DNA of 64,000 nucleotides from NCBI RefSeq assembly GCF_052118925.1, contig NZ_JBQKGG010000006.1:1-64000 (forward strand), given 5' to 3'. The position numbers were made by a program, and so were the translations under genes. The stretch comes from Lientehia sp934351765. GTDB taxonomy: Bacteria > Bacillota > Clostridia > Lachnospirales > Lachnospiraceae. Shown here in pieces: positions 7,527 to 15,085 of this stretch; the stretch's first letter is position 1; each line of letters begins with the position of its first letter. The notes beneath the pieces are model-generated. The model had not been told where the DNA came from, made no database searches, and saw only the letters and a list, made by a program, of their open reading frames with translations.

Positions 7527-8780
7527 TCACTTAATTATATATTTAGTTCCTCTGCCTTTTCCTTCAACTGCAACCACGCCTTTTTCTCCCATCGCTTTCA
7601 GCAACTGTGTTGTTTTCGATTTACCAAATGGGACATATGGTGCAATTTCACTTATCGGTTTCAGTATTGTCTTACTCAAGATTTTGTAGATCACTTTTTC
7701 GTCTTCGGTTAAATCAGCATTCGTTTCAAATGTCGGCAACACAATTTTTATGATATTTTCTGATACTTCAAAATCTGGTTTTATCAGACTCTCTGCATAC
7801 AGTTGTTTTATTCGTGTAATTCCTGTTCCAAATATCTCTACAAATCCCAGTCTGTAAAATACATTTGCAAGAGTTCTATTTCTTAAAACAGAAAGTTTAC
7901 CTGATAAATATTCTTCTGCCGTTATTCCAGCAGGCAATCCACCAGGAGATACTACTTCTATCCTATCATCAAACATGGAAACTCTGACGTGTGAATTATC
8001 ATCCCATACCCTATGAATCAACGCATTGGCAATTGCTTCTCTGAATGCTGCTTCCGGTATTTTCTCCATCTTCGTTCTGTCAGCGCCCTGTATTACTTCA
8101 TATTGATAATAATCTCTAAATACATCTATTGCCTTTTCATATACATCTAGGGCCGATGTGTTTTCGAAGGTCGCTCTCTTTTGAATGATACTGATGTTTT
8201 CTCCGAATTCGACAATATCAATTCCCGGGAAATGATTTTTATCTGACAGAATTCCTGCTGCATTATTGAAGCCATTTACATTGTCATACAGGTTCAATAT
8301 CTTTAAAGTATCCTGATCAAACATTTGAATCTGAATATTTTCTTTCAGTCTACGATGTAGAATTTCAAAAGATAACTCCTGATCTTTACAAGGTAGTTCT
8401 TCGAAGCTAATATTTTTTCCATCTAATACAAGCCTTGAAAATTCCAGTGTATCTACCTCTATCGTTGCTGTATCATTTCGTTTGTATGCTTTTGATTTAT
8501 ATAAATATGGCTTCTGAAGACCACTTTTTATAGTGAGTTTTATCGTCTGATCGTTATTTTGTATTTCAAGTGTATAGTTTGGTTGAGGTGATATGCTGTC
8601 ATTGATCTTATTTTCGATATCCAGGCAAGCCTGTTTTATATCTAGCAATCCTTTCACGTTTCCATCATCATCAACACCAAAAAGAATGGTTCCACCATTA
8701 TAATTCGAAAAGGCACTGACGGTTTTCAAAAAAGTATTCGTAATTGTTTCCTTGAATTCCAATATTCTTGTTTCACGCAT
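7527..8780 (-). CDS. Schlafen/AlbA_2-type ATP-binding regulator
   Basis: A 417-residue protein. The N-terminal AlbA_2 (Schlafen AlbA, formerly AAA_4) domain shows the start LEFKETIT, then AFSNYNGGTILFGVDDDGNV. The middle/C-terminal part carries a HATPase_c_4-like segment as in RecG-like regulators: EAIANALIHRVWDD, then FDDRIEVVSPGGLP and GFVEIFGTGI. The last 60 residues look like a winged helix (KPISEIAPYVPFGKSKTTQLL). The ATG at 8780 is preceded by AAAGGGGGAG. These proteins are common in mobile and accessory DNA of Firmicutes and are usually called putative transcriptional regulators or RNA-binding ATPases; some relatives sit in defence loci. Precise role unknown. It lies at the border of the accessory region. 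Confidence 0.85.
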   Translation of the reverse strand: MRETRILEFKETITNTFLKTVSAFSNYNGGTILFGVDDDGNVKGLLDIKQACLDIENKINDSISPQPNYTLEIQNNDQTIKLTIKSGLQKPYLYKSKAYKRNDTATIEVDTLEFSRLVLDGKNISFEELPCKDQELSFEILHRRLKENIQIQMFDQDTLKILNLYDNVNGFNNAAGILSDKNHFPGIDIVEFGENISIIQKRATFENTSALDVYEKAIDVFRDYYQYEVIQGADRTKMEKIPEAAFREAIANALIHRVWDDNSHVRVSMFDDRIEVVSPGGLPAGITAEEYLSGKLSVLRNRTLANVFYRLGFVEIFGTGITRIKQLYAESLIKPDFEVSENIIKIVLPTFETNADLTEDEKVIYKILSKTILKPISEIAPYVPFGKSKTTQLLKAMGEKGVVAVEGKGRGTKYIIK

Positions 8781-8870
8781 AGTAATCTCCCCCTTTCAAA
8801 TCTAATGATTAAATTATATGCATATCCGCGCAAAAATCAATCGTAAATTTTTACGATTGATTTTTTGACG

Positions 8871-9563
8871 TCATATTTTCACTTCAGAACCCGAATCATT
8901 ACAAACAGTCAATTCAAAATGATTTCTGTTTGTTTTTATAAATCCTTCTCTTTGCAGCTTTGATATCTCCGTAGACATTGCCGCACGGTCAATACAAAGA
9001 TAATCTGCCAGCTGCTGGCGGTCAAAGGGAATATCAAACGACAGCGACGAATGTCTGATGGATTCTGCAGACAGATACGACAATAGTTTATCCCTTGTCG
9101 TTCGCTTGCCAACATGTGTGATCTTATCGTTCAGGATCAGTATCTTATTTGCCAGGACACTGACCAGGTTGCGGATCAGTTTCTGATGATGTTCACATGC
9201 TGCTGAGCAGGAAACCAGAATCCTCTGAACATTTAATAAAATGATCTCACAATCCTCATCCGCTGCCACACTGACATTCAGAACCGCTCCCGAACTTGCT
9301 GCATATGGTTCGCCAAAAAAATCACCCGCATGACATTTTGACAAAATATTCCGATGTCCCCACAGATCTTCCTGAATAACAAGAACACAGCCGGACACCA
9401 CAAGTCCCATTACATCGGTAGAATCTCCTGCTCTGAATATATATGAATCCCGTTTTCTGGAAATTGTCACTGCATTTACACAATGCAGTACCGATAATAT
9501 CTCACTGTCAGAAAGACCTTTAAAAAAAGGACTGGTTCTTAGAATGGGCAAATATTTTTTCAA
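8871..9563 (-). CDS. Crp/Fnr-family regulator, probable HcpR-like
   Basis: A 230-residue Crp/Fnr-type regulator: an N-terminal cyclic-nucleotide-binding-like beta barrel (about 15-125, including CHAGDFFGEPYAASSG), a dimerisation helix, and a C-terminal winged helix (about 178-210, DRQQLADYLCIDRAAMSTEI). No N-terminal Cys cluster for an FNR-type Fe-S centre is visible. Translation starts at TTG (9563) with AGGAGG seven bases upstream. It is divergent from the ferredoxin-hcp pair, separated by 98 bases, the usual arrangement for HcpR-type regulators that respond to nitrosative stress. The link to nitric oxide is inferred from context. Confidence 0.88.
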   Translation of the reverse strand: MKKYLPILRTSPFFKGLSDSEILSVLHCVNAVTISRKRDSYIFRAGDSTDVMGLVVSGCVLVIQEDLWGHRNILSKCHAGDFFGEPYAASSGAVLNVSVAADEDCEIILLNVQRILVSCSAACEHHQKLIRNLVSVLANKILILNDKITHVGKRTTRDKLLSYLSAESIRHSSLSFDIPFDRQQLADYLCIDRAAMSTEISKLQREGFIKTNRNHFELTVCNDSGSEVKI

Positions 9564-9661
9564 AACAAACCCTCCTGTTGGAAATCAAACATACAAGTTA
9601 TCGTTATCATACTATAATTCTAACAGAAATAAAAGGTAAATGATTCTGACGGAGGAAAAAC

Positions 9662-10381
9662 ATGATAAGAAAAATTATTCGGATCGATAAAGAACAATGC
9701 AACGGCTGCGGTGCCTGTGCAGATGCCTGCCACGAAGGAGCCATTGATATCATTCATGGAAAAGCAGAATTGGTAAGAGAACACTTCTGTGACGGATTAG
9801 GGGACTGTCTCCCGGAATGTCCGACAGGAGCCATTTCTTTTGAAGAACGAGAAGCTCCTGAATACGATGAAGAAGCCGTGAAGGAGGCTCAGAAAAACCT
9901 ATTTATCAAGCATCCGGCAGGTTCTGTTCGCACCGGCTGTCCCGGATCTAAAAGTATGCAGATCCGCCAACCGGAAACAACAGAATTGTCAAAACCATCT
10001 TCCATCGCAGCTTCAATATCAAAGCTTCAGAACTGGCCGGTGCAGATTAAGCTGGCACCTGTCAATGCACCGTATTTTAACAGGGCAAAGCTTTTGATCG
10101 CAGCCGATTGTACCGCTTACGCTTACGCAGGCTTTCATCAGGATTTTATCCGGAATAAGGTAACTCTCATTGGCTGTCCAAAATTAGATCAGATGGATTA
10201 CAGTGAAAAGCTGACTGCAATTATTCAAAATAATGATATTCAAAGTGTGACAATTGTAAGAATGGAGGTTCCATGCTGCGGCGGCCTGGAGATGGCAGCC
10301 AAAAAAGCGCTTCAGAACAGTGGAAAATTCATACCATGGCAGGTCGTAACGATAAGTATTGACGGAAAAATTATAGAATAA
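9662..10381 (+). CDS. 4Fe-4S ferredoxin-type protein linked to hcp
   Basis: A 239-residue iron-sulfur protein. The first 65 residues are a two-cluster ferredoxin: CNGCGACADAC followed by the usual CP-type ligand of the other cluster (CLPECPTGAI). The remaining 170 residues contain further Cys (CPGSKS, CTAYAY, GCPKLD, PCCGGLE) in a conserved extension found in ferredoxins encoded next to hcp in clostridia. It probably delivers electrons to the hybrid-cluster protein, which starts 20 bases downstream. GGAGGAAAAAC precedes the ATG. A TATAAT box at 9613-9618 is a candidate promoter element for the pair. Confidence 0.9.
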   Translation: MIRKIIRIDKEQCNGCGACADACHEGAIDIIHGKAELVREHFCDGLGDCLPECPTGAISFEEREAPEYDEEAVKEAQKNLFIKHPAGSVRTGCPGSKSMQIRQPETTELSKPSSIAASISKLQNWPVQIKLAPVNAPYFNRAKLLIAADCTAYAYAGFHQDFIRNKVTLIGCPKLDQMDYSEKLTAIIQNNDIQSVTIVRMEVPCCGGLEMAAKKALQNSGKFIPWQVVTISIDGKIIE

Positions 10382-10401
10382 AAATAAAGGAGAATATAAA
10401 A

Positions 10402-12006
10402 ATGGATAAGAAAATGTTTTGTTATCAGTGTGAACAGACCGCCGGATGTAGCGGATGCACCGGAAATGCCGGTGTCTGTGGAAAAAAAGCGGATACCGCC
10501 AGATTGCAGGATGAACTGACGGGTGCGCTGATCGGTCTGGCAAGAGCAGTCAATGATGCAGAAACGATTTCCAAAAGAACCGGGCAGCTCATAATTGAAG
10601 GACTGTTTACTACCGTTACAAATGTGAGCTTTGACAATACGGCGATTGAAACGATGATACGAAAGGTCAGAGCCGAGAAAGAACGACTGGTTCCCGACTG
10701 CAGCAGCTGTCAGTCTCCATGCGGTAAGACAGAGGAATACGACATGCAGCAGCTGTGGAATGCCGATGAAGATATCCGCTCCCTGAAATCTCTTATTCTT
10801 TTCGGGATTCGCGGAATGGCTGCCTATGCCTATCATGCAAATGTTCTGAATTATGAAGATGCCGAGGTGAATCGCTTCTTCTGCGAAGCATTATTTAAGA
10901 TCGGTTATGAAGAACGTATGGAAGAACTGCTTCCTGCCGTTCTGAAAGTAGGGGAAATCAATCTGAAGTGCATGGCACTTCTTGATAAGGCAAATACAGA
11001 AACCTACGGCACGCCAGAACCAACTACGGTAACACTTACCATAGAAAAGGGACCTTTTATTGTCGTGACCGGACATGATCTGAAAGACCTTCAGCTTTTG
11101 CTTGAACAGACAGAGGGAAAAGGAATCAATATCTATACGCATGGTGAAATGCTCCCTGCCCATGCCTATCCGTTCTTAAAAAAATTCTCTCATCTGAAGG
11201 GAAATTTCGGAACTGCATGGCAGAATCAGCAGAAAGAGTTTGACCATCTTCCGGCTCCGATCCTTTACACTACCAACTGTCTGATGCCGCCGAAAAACAG
11301 CTACGCCGACAGGGTATTTACAACAGAAATGGTTGCCTTCCCAGGTGCCGTTCATATCGATGAGAAGAAAGATTTCACACCGGTCATTGAAAAAGCACTG
11401 GAACTGGGTGGTTATAAAGAAAATCAGATGCTCGCAGGCATCAACGGCGGATCAAAAGTAACAACCGGTTTTGGTCATGCAGCGATCCTGTCCCATGCAG
11501 GTACTGTAGTAGAAGCCGTAAAATCAGGGGCGATCCGCCATTTCTTCCTGGTTGCCGGCTGTGATGGTGCCAAACCGGGTCGAAACTATTACACAGAATT
11601 CGTGAAACAGGCACCTTCTGACAGTATGATCCTCACCCTGGCATGTGGCAAATTCCGTTTCAATGATCTCGATCTGGGAGAAATCGGTGGTCTGCCACGA
11701 CTGATGGATATGGGACAATGCAATGATGCTTATGGTGCGATCCAGGTTGCCGCAGCGCTTGCGGATGCATTTGGATGTTCCGTAAATGAGCTTCCGCTTT
11801 CCTTCGTCCTCTCCTGGTATGAGCAGAAGGCTGTCTGCATCCTGTTAACGCTTCTGCATCTTGGTATCAAAAACATCCGTCTTGGTCCTTCTCTTCCGGC
11901 ATTTTTGTCTCCCAATATTCGGAGCTTTCTGGTGGAGCATTATGGCATTGCACCTGTCACCACACCGGAGGAAGACATCAAAGTGCTGATGAACCACGGT
12001 AAATAA
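10402..12006 (+). CDS. hcp: Hydroxylamine reductase / hybrid-cluster protein
   Basis: A 534-residue hybrid-cluster protein (Hcp, prismane protein). The N-terminal cubane ligands appear as FCYQCEQTAGCSGC followed by C26 (pattern C-x2-C-x8-C-x6-C). The hybrid-cluster ligands are visible as TTNCLMPP, VAGCDGAKPG and TLACGKFRFN, with the C-terminal EQKAVCILLTLLHLG region. The enzyme reduces hydroxylamine to ammonia in vitro; in vivo it acts as an NO reductase/nitrosylase in the cytoplasm. It follows its ferredoxin by 20 bases with AAGGAG upstream of the ATG. Full length for the family. Regulation by the divergent Crp/Fnr protein is likely. Confidence 0.96.
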   Translation: MDKKMFCYQCEQTAGCSGCTGNAGVCGKKADTARLQDELTGALIGLARAVNDAETISKRTGQLIIEGLFTTVTNVSFDNTAIETMIRKVRAEKERLVPDCSSCQSPCGKTEEYDMQQLWNADEDIRSLKSLILFGIRGMAAYAYHANVLNYEDAEVNRFFCEALFKIGYEERMEELLPAVLKVGEINLKCMALLDKANTETYGTPEPTTVTLTIEKGPFIVVTGHDLKDLQLLLEQTEGKGINIYTHGEMLPAHAYPFLKKFSHLKGNFGTAWQNQQKEFDHLPAPILYTTNCLMPPKNSYADRVFTTEMVAFPGAVHIDEKKDFTPVIEKALELGGYKENQMLAGINGGSKVTTGFGHAAILSHAGTVVEAVKSGAIRHFFLVAGCDGAKPGRNYYTEFVKQAPSDSMILTLACGKFRFNDLDLGEIGGLPRLMDMGQCNDAYGAIQVAAALADAFGCSVNELPLSFVLSWYEQKAVCILLTLLHLGIKNIRLGPSLPAFLSPNIRSFLVEHYGIAPVTTPEEDIKVLMNHGK

Positions 12007-12075
12007 CTTGTAATAAATAAATTGCAGTGAGCAAATTCACAGATCCGCAGACCGAAGAGTCCTGCCTGCAGGATT

Positions 12076-12100
12076 CTCCGCCTGCGGAGTGTTTTTGTTT
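12076..12100 (+). terminator. Rho-independent terminator of hcp
   Basis: CTCCGCCTGCGGAG hairpin at 12076-12089 followed by TGTTTTTGTTT. A second stem (around AGTCCTGCCTGCAGGATT) directly precedes it. It also abuts the convergent kinase gene. Confidence 0.8.
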
Positions 12101-14280
12101 CATTTAGAAATTTTACCGAATCTGTGTTCCACTAATTCGTGAATTACCTTTACCAATACCTTCGCATCAACAGGTTTTACAATATGCTCATCCATTCCGG
12201 CCTCTTTTGCGCTCAGTCTGTCCTCCGTGAACGCATTTGCCGTCATTGCAATGATCGGTATTACCTTTGCATCCGCTCTCTCCAGAGAGCGGATCGTCTT
12301 TGCAGCTTCATAACCACTCATGACCGGCATCATAATATCCATAAGAATGACATGAAACTCACCAGGTTCACTTTTTCTGAACAGCTCGACAGCCTCCTGG
12401 CCATTCCATGCTTTGGTCACGGCAGCGCCTTCATTCTGAAGCACAAATTCTGCTATTTCCATATTCAGCTCATTGTCTTCTGCCAGAAGAATATGCAGTC
12501 CCCGAATAGAAGCTTCTGTTTTTTCTCCGGTTTCAGATTTGTCGCTCCTGTCTGTATCAATCTGGAACGGAATACGGATCACAAATGTCGTCCCTGCACC
12601 CTCTTCACTTTCAAAGGTAATCGTTCCACCCATCTTCTCAACCAGCTTTTTGGTAATCGGCATTCCCAGACCTGTTCCTGCGAATTTTGTGCGGCTTCCT
12701 GTATGCTCCTGTGCAAACGGTTCAAAAATACGTTTCTGGAACGTCTCTGCCATCCCGATTCCGGTATCCCGGCAGACAAATTCTATCACGGTCATTCCAG
12801 GCTGTTCGGATGCAATTTCCCTGCAGCTGATATAGATACTTCCATTTTCCCTGTTATATTTCACCGCATTCGACAGGATATTCATCAGGATCCGTTTCAC
12901 ATGCCCCGGACTTCCGATCAGATTCCGGTGTGTAACTTCTTTTTCTTCCCACACAATCCGGATATTCTGTTCGGCAGCCATATGCTCGATCACAACATAG
13001 ATTTCCTCAAAAACACGTTTCAGATTAAATGGCCTGTTTTCCAGAACCACTTCTCCCGACTCCAGCTTGCTCATATCCAGAATATCGTTCAGCAATTCCA
13101 GTAACAGATGAGCCGTCGCTTTGGCTTTTGTTCTGCATTCCGTCTGTTTCTCCATATCATCCGCATAATGGTCAGCCATATCAAGTATCCCGAAGATTCC
13201 ATTGATCGGTGTCCGGATGTCATGGCTCATCCTTTGGAGAAATTCTGTCTTCGCCCGATTGGCAGCCTCTGCCTTTTTGGCTGCTGTCAGAAGTTCCGCT
13301 TTATACTTCTCCTCTTTTTCCATCTCCTGCTTCTGGTTTGCCAGATTGGTTCGGTATACCCAGAGCCAGAACATACTAAAAAGCAGGAAATACAGAAAAA
13401 TAACACCGGCTACATTTAATGGAAGGTTGTGAAATACTACCGTATCCGGAAGATATGTATAGATATAGTAATCCCGCTGCCTTAACATGATTCCATAATA
13501 TCCGTTTCCCTCATTCTTCAAATGAAAAATGTGCTGACTGTCTGTATGCATTTTCATCGCCTGAACAACCTCGTTATCAGCAGTCTTCTGCCCCAATAGA
13601 CTCTCATTGTTGCTGGCAATGATCGTCCCCTCATCTGCAACAATAATCGTTCCATCCTTCATGGTGCTGTAACCGCTTAAGAGATTTTGTATCGTCAGAT
13701 TATAATTTCTGGCGAACTCAAAAGATGTATGATAGTAGCTCACTACGATACCTGGTGCATCTTTTCTGGCACAGGCTGCAAGGTCAATGTATGATCCGTC
13801 TTTTCTGTTGATCCGTTCCGAATAGATTCGTTCCTCATAACCGGTAAACTCCATGATCATATCTTTTTGAATATAATCGCTAATCTCATTGGCCAGAGTC
13901 TCATCCACGCTGTATTCGCAGACGATCCTTCCTTCTGTATCCAGAACAAGGATCCCGTCCATCCAGAGGTTCCGAAGATTTTCTTTTAAAAATTCCTGAT
14001 TTAGCTGACCGCCATTTTCTGTTTCCAGGTCAATATTCATACTCGTCTGTCTGGCGCTTTCAATTGCACGGAGGAGACTTTTGGATTCCGAAGCTTCATT
14101 GTAATGGGTATAGGTTGAGCACTGTACTTTGACATAGTTTACAATCTCCACCATTCTTTTCTCCGCATCCGCTTTTTCTGCATGAAAGGAATAATACAGG
14201 GAGACGGCAGCCACACAGATTCCAAGTAAAACGCCGGCTCTTCGAATCCATTTTTCCTTTGTCCTTCTCTTAATATCCAA
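12100..14280 (-). CDS. Hybrid sensor histidine kinase/response regulator
   Basis: A membrane sensor kinase. One N-terminal transmembrane helix and a second near residues 300-320 (VAGVIFLYFLLFSMFWLWVY) enclose an extracytoplasmic sensor of roughly 260 residues with a Cache-like look. After it come HisKA with the phosphoacceptor His (MSHDIRTPING), HATPase_c (N box in NAVKYNRENG, then GIGMAETF and GTGLGMPITKKLV) and a C-terminal receiver (MDIMMPVMSGYEA, T and K sites in PIIAMTANAF and HIVKPVD). An in-frame ATG exists at 14328, but TTG at 14280 has GGAGG nine bases upstream and reduces the overlap with the binding-protein gene to 11 bases, so TTG is preferred. It probably takes its signal from the adjacent solute-binding lipoprotein. 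Confidence 0.92.
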   Translation of the reverse strand: MDIKRRTKEKWIRRAGVLLGICVAAVSLYYSFHAEKADAEKRMVEIVNYVKVQCSTYTHYNEASESKSLLRAIESARQTSMNIDLETENGGQLNQEFLKENLRNLWMDGILVLDTEGRIVCEYSVDETLANEISDYIQKDMIMEFTGYEERIYSERINRKDGSYIDLAACARKDAPGIVVSYYHTSFEFARNYNLTIQNLLSGYSTMKDGTIIVADEGTIIASNNESLLGQKTADNEVVQAMKMHTDSQHIFHLKNEGNGYYGIMLRQRDYYIYTYLPDTVVFHNLPLNVAGVIFLYFLLFSMFWLWVYRTNLANQKQEMEKEEKYKAELLTAAKKAEAANRAKTEFLQRMSHDIRTPINGIFGILDMADHYADDMEKQTECRTKAKATAHLLLELLNDILDMSKLESGEVVLENRPFNLKRVFEEIYVVIEHMAAEQNIRIVWEEKEVTHRNLIGSPGHVKRILMNILSNAVKYNRENGSIYISCREIASEQPGMTVIEFVCRDTGIGMAETFQKRIFEPFAQEHTGSRTKFAGTGLGMPITKKLVEKMGGTITFESEEGAGTTFVIRIPFQIDTDRSDKSETGEKTEASIRGLHILLAEDNELNMEIAEFVLQNEGAAVTKAWNGQEAVELFRKSEPGEFHVILMDIMMPVMSGYEAAKTIRSLERADAKVIPIIAMTANAFTEDRLSAKEAGMDEHIVKPVDAKVLVKVIHELVEHRFGKISK

Positions 14281-15085
14281 GCCCTTCCACCTCCAGATAC
14301 TTTTCCGGATCATCCAGATATTTTTCAATGATCCTCAAGGTAGTACCGTCCTGCCTCATCTCTTCCAGCGTCTGCTCCATCTGTTCACAGATTCCCCGAT
14401 CATCATTTTTTGCGAAAGCAACACCTATTCCGGTGATCAGCAGCGGTTCTTCCAGAATACGGAAGCTTGCATCATAATCCTTCCTATACTGGACAATCGA
14501 TTCCTCATGCGCGGCTACGGCATCCACATACCCTTTCCCCAGAAACGTATAGATCAGTTCCCTGTGTCCAAGGCTGATCAGATTGCCCAGTTTGGGGATT
14601 CTCTCATCCGTCTGGTTCAGGAAAATCTCCTCCGGCTTGGTTGTAGACTGGACAGCCAGGTTCTTACCCTCCAGGTCGCTCAGTCTGTAAATATCACTGC
14701 TCTCATTTACCGCAACTACCTGACGGCTTGCTATGTACGGTCCGGCCCATCGGTACTCATCCAGACGCCCTTCCATGGAAAAGCAACCCATGATACAATC
14801 AATCTCCCCGCTCTCCACCAGCTTTTTTTTATCCTCCAAGTTGATCTGAACAATGTCCAACTGATACCCCATTCTTTTGAAGGCTTCTGTGGCCAGCTCT
14901 ACATCAATTCCGGTCGGGATTCCATCCTCATTCAGGTAATTGTATGGCGGATAACTGTCACTGCCCAGTGTGATGACCGGCTGTTCTGTTTCTTTTTTAC
15001 TGGTACTTGCATTTTTACATCCTGCCAGGGCAGCTGATAAAGCTCCCACAAGCAGAATCGCTGCGATCACTCGTTTTCCTTTCAT
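14270..15085 (-). CDS. Amino-acid-type solute-binding lipoprotein (SBP_bac_3)
   Basis: A 271-residue family 3 solute-binding protein. The signal peptide ends in a lipobox (LSAALAGC, Cys at about 22), so it is membrane-anchored on the outer face. The family signature is seen in PPYNYLNEDGIPTGIDVELA and later GIGVAFAKND. No ABC permease or ATPase is nearby; instead the gene overlaps the start of a hybrid histidine kinase, so it more likely serves as a ligand sensor for that kinase than in uptake. Its ATG overlaps the stop of the type III Res gene (ATGA), placing it on the same transcript as the restriction system. Confidence 0.9.
   Translation of the reverse strand: MKGKRVIAAILLVGALSAALAGCKNASTSKKETEQPVITLGSDSYPPYNYLNEDGIPTGIDVELATEAFKRMGYQLDIVQINLEDKKKLVESGEIDCIMGCFSMEGRLDEYRWAGPYIASRQVVAVNESSDIYRLSDLEGKNLAVQSTTKPEEIFLNQTDERIPKLGNLISLGHRELIYTFLGKGYVDAVAAHEESIVQYRKDYDASFRILEEPLLITGIGVAFAKNDDRGICEQMEQTLEEMRQDGTTLRIIEKYLDDPEKYLEVEGLGY

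Noticed and set aside
9564..9661. Canonical FNR/HcpR palindrome between the regulator and ferredoxin genes
   Set aside because: The stretch around 9597-9612 (two GTTATC units) is only a poor match to TTGAT-N4-ATCAA; not listed as a site.
12139..13104. Long plus-strand frames opposite the histidine kinase and other large genes
   Set aside because: They are antisense shadows of well-supported genes, without ribosome binding sites or recognisable domains.
12100..14328. ATG start at 14328 for the hybrid kinase
   Set aside because: It would overlap the lipoprotein gene by 59 bases and lacks a ribosome binding site, whereas TTG 14280 has GGAGG at nine bases.
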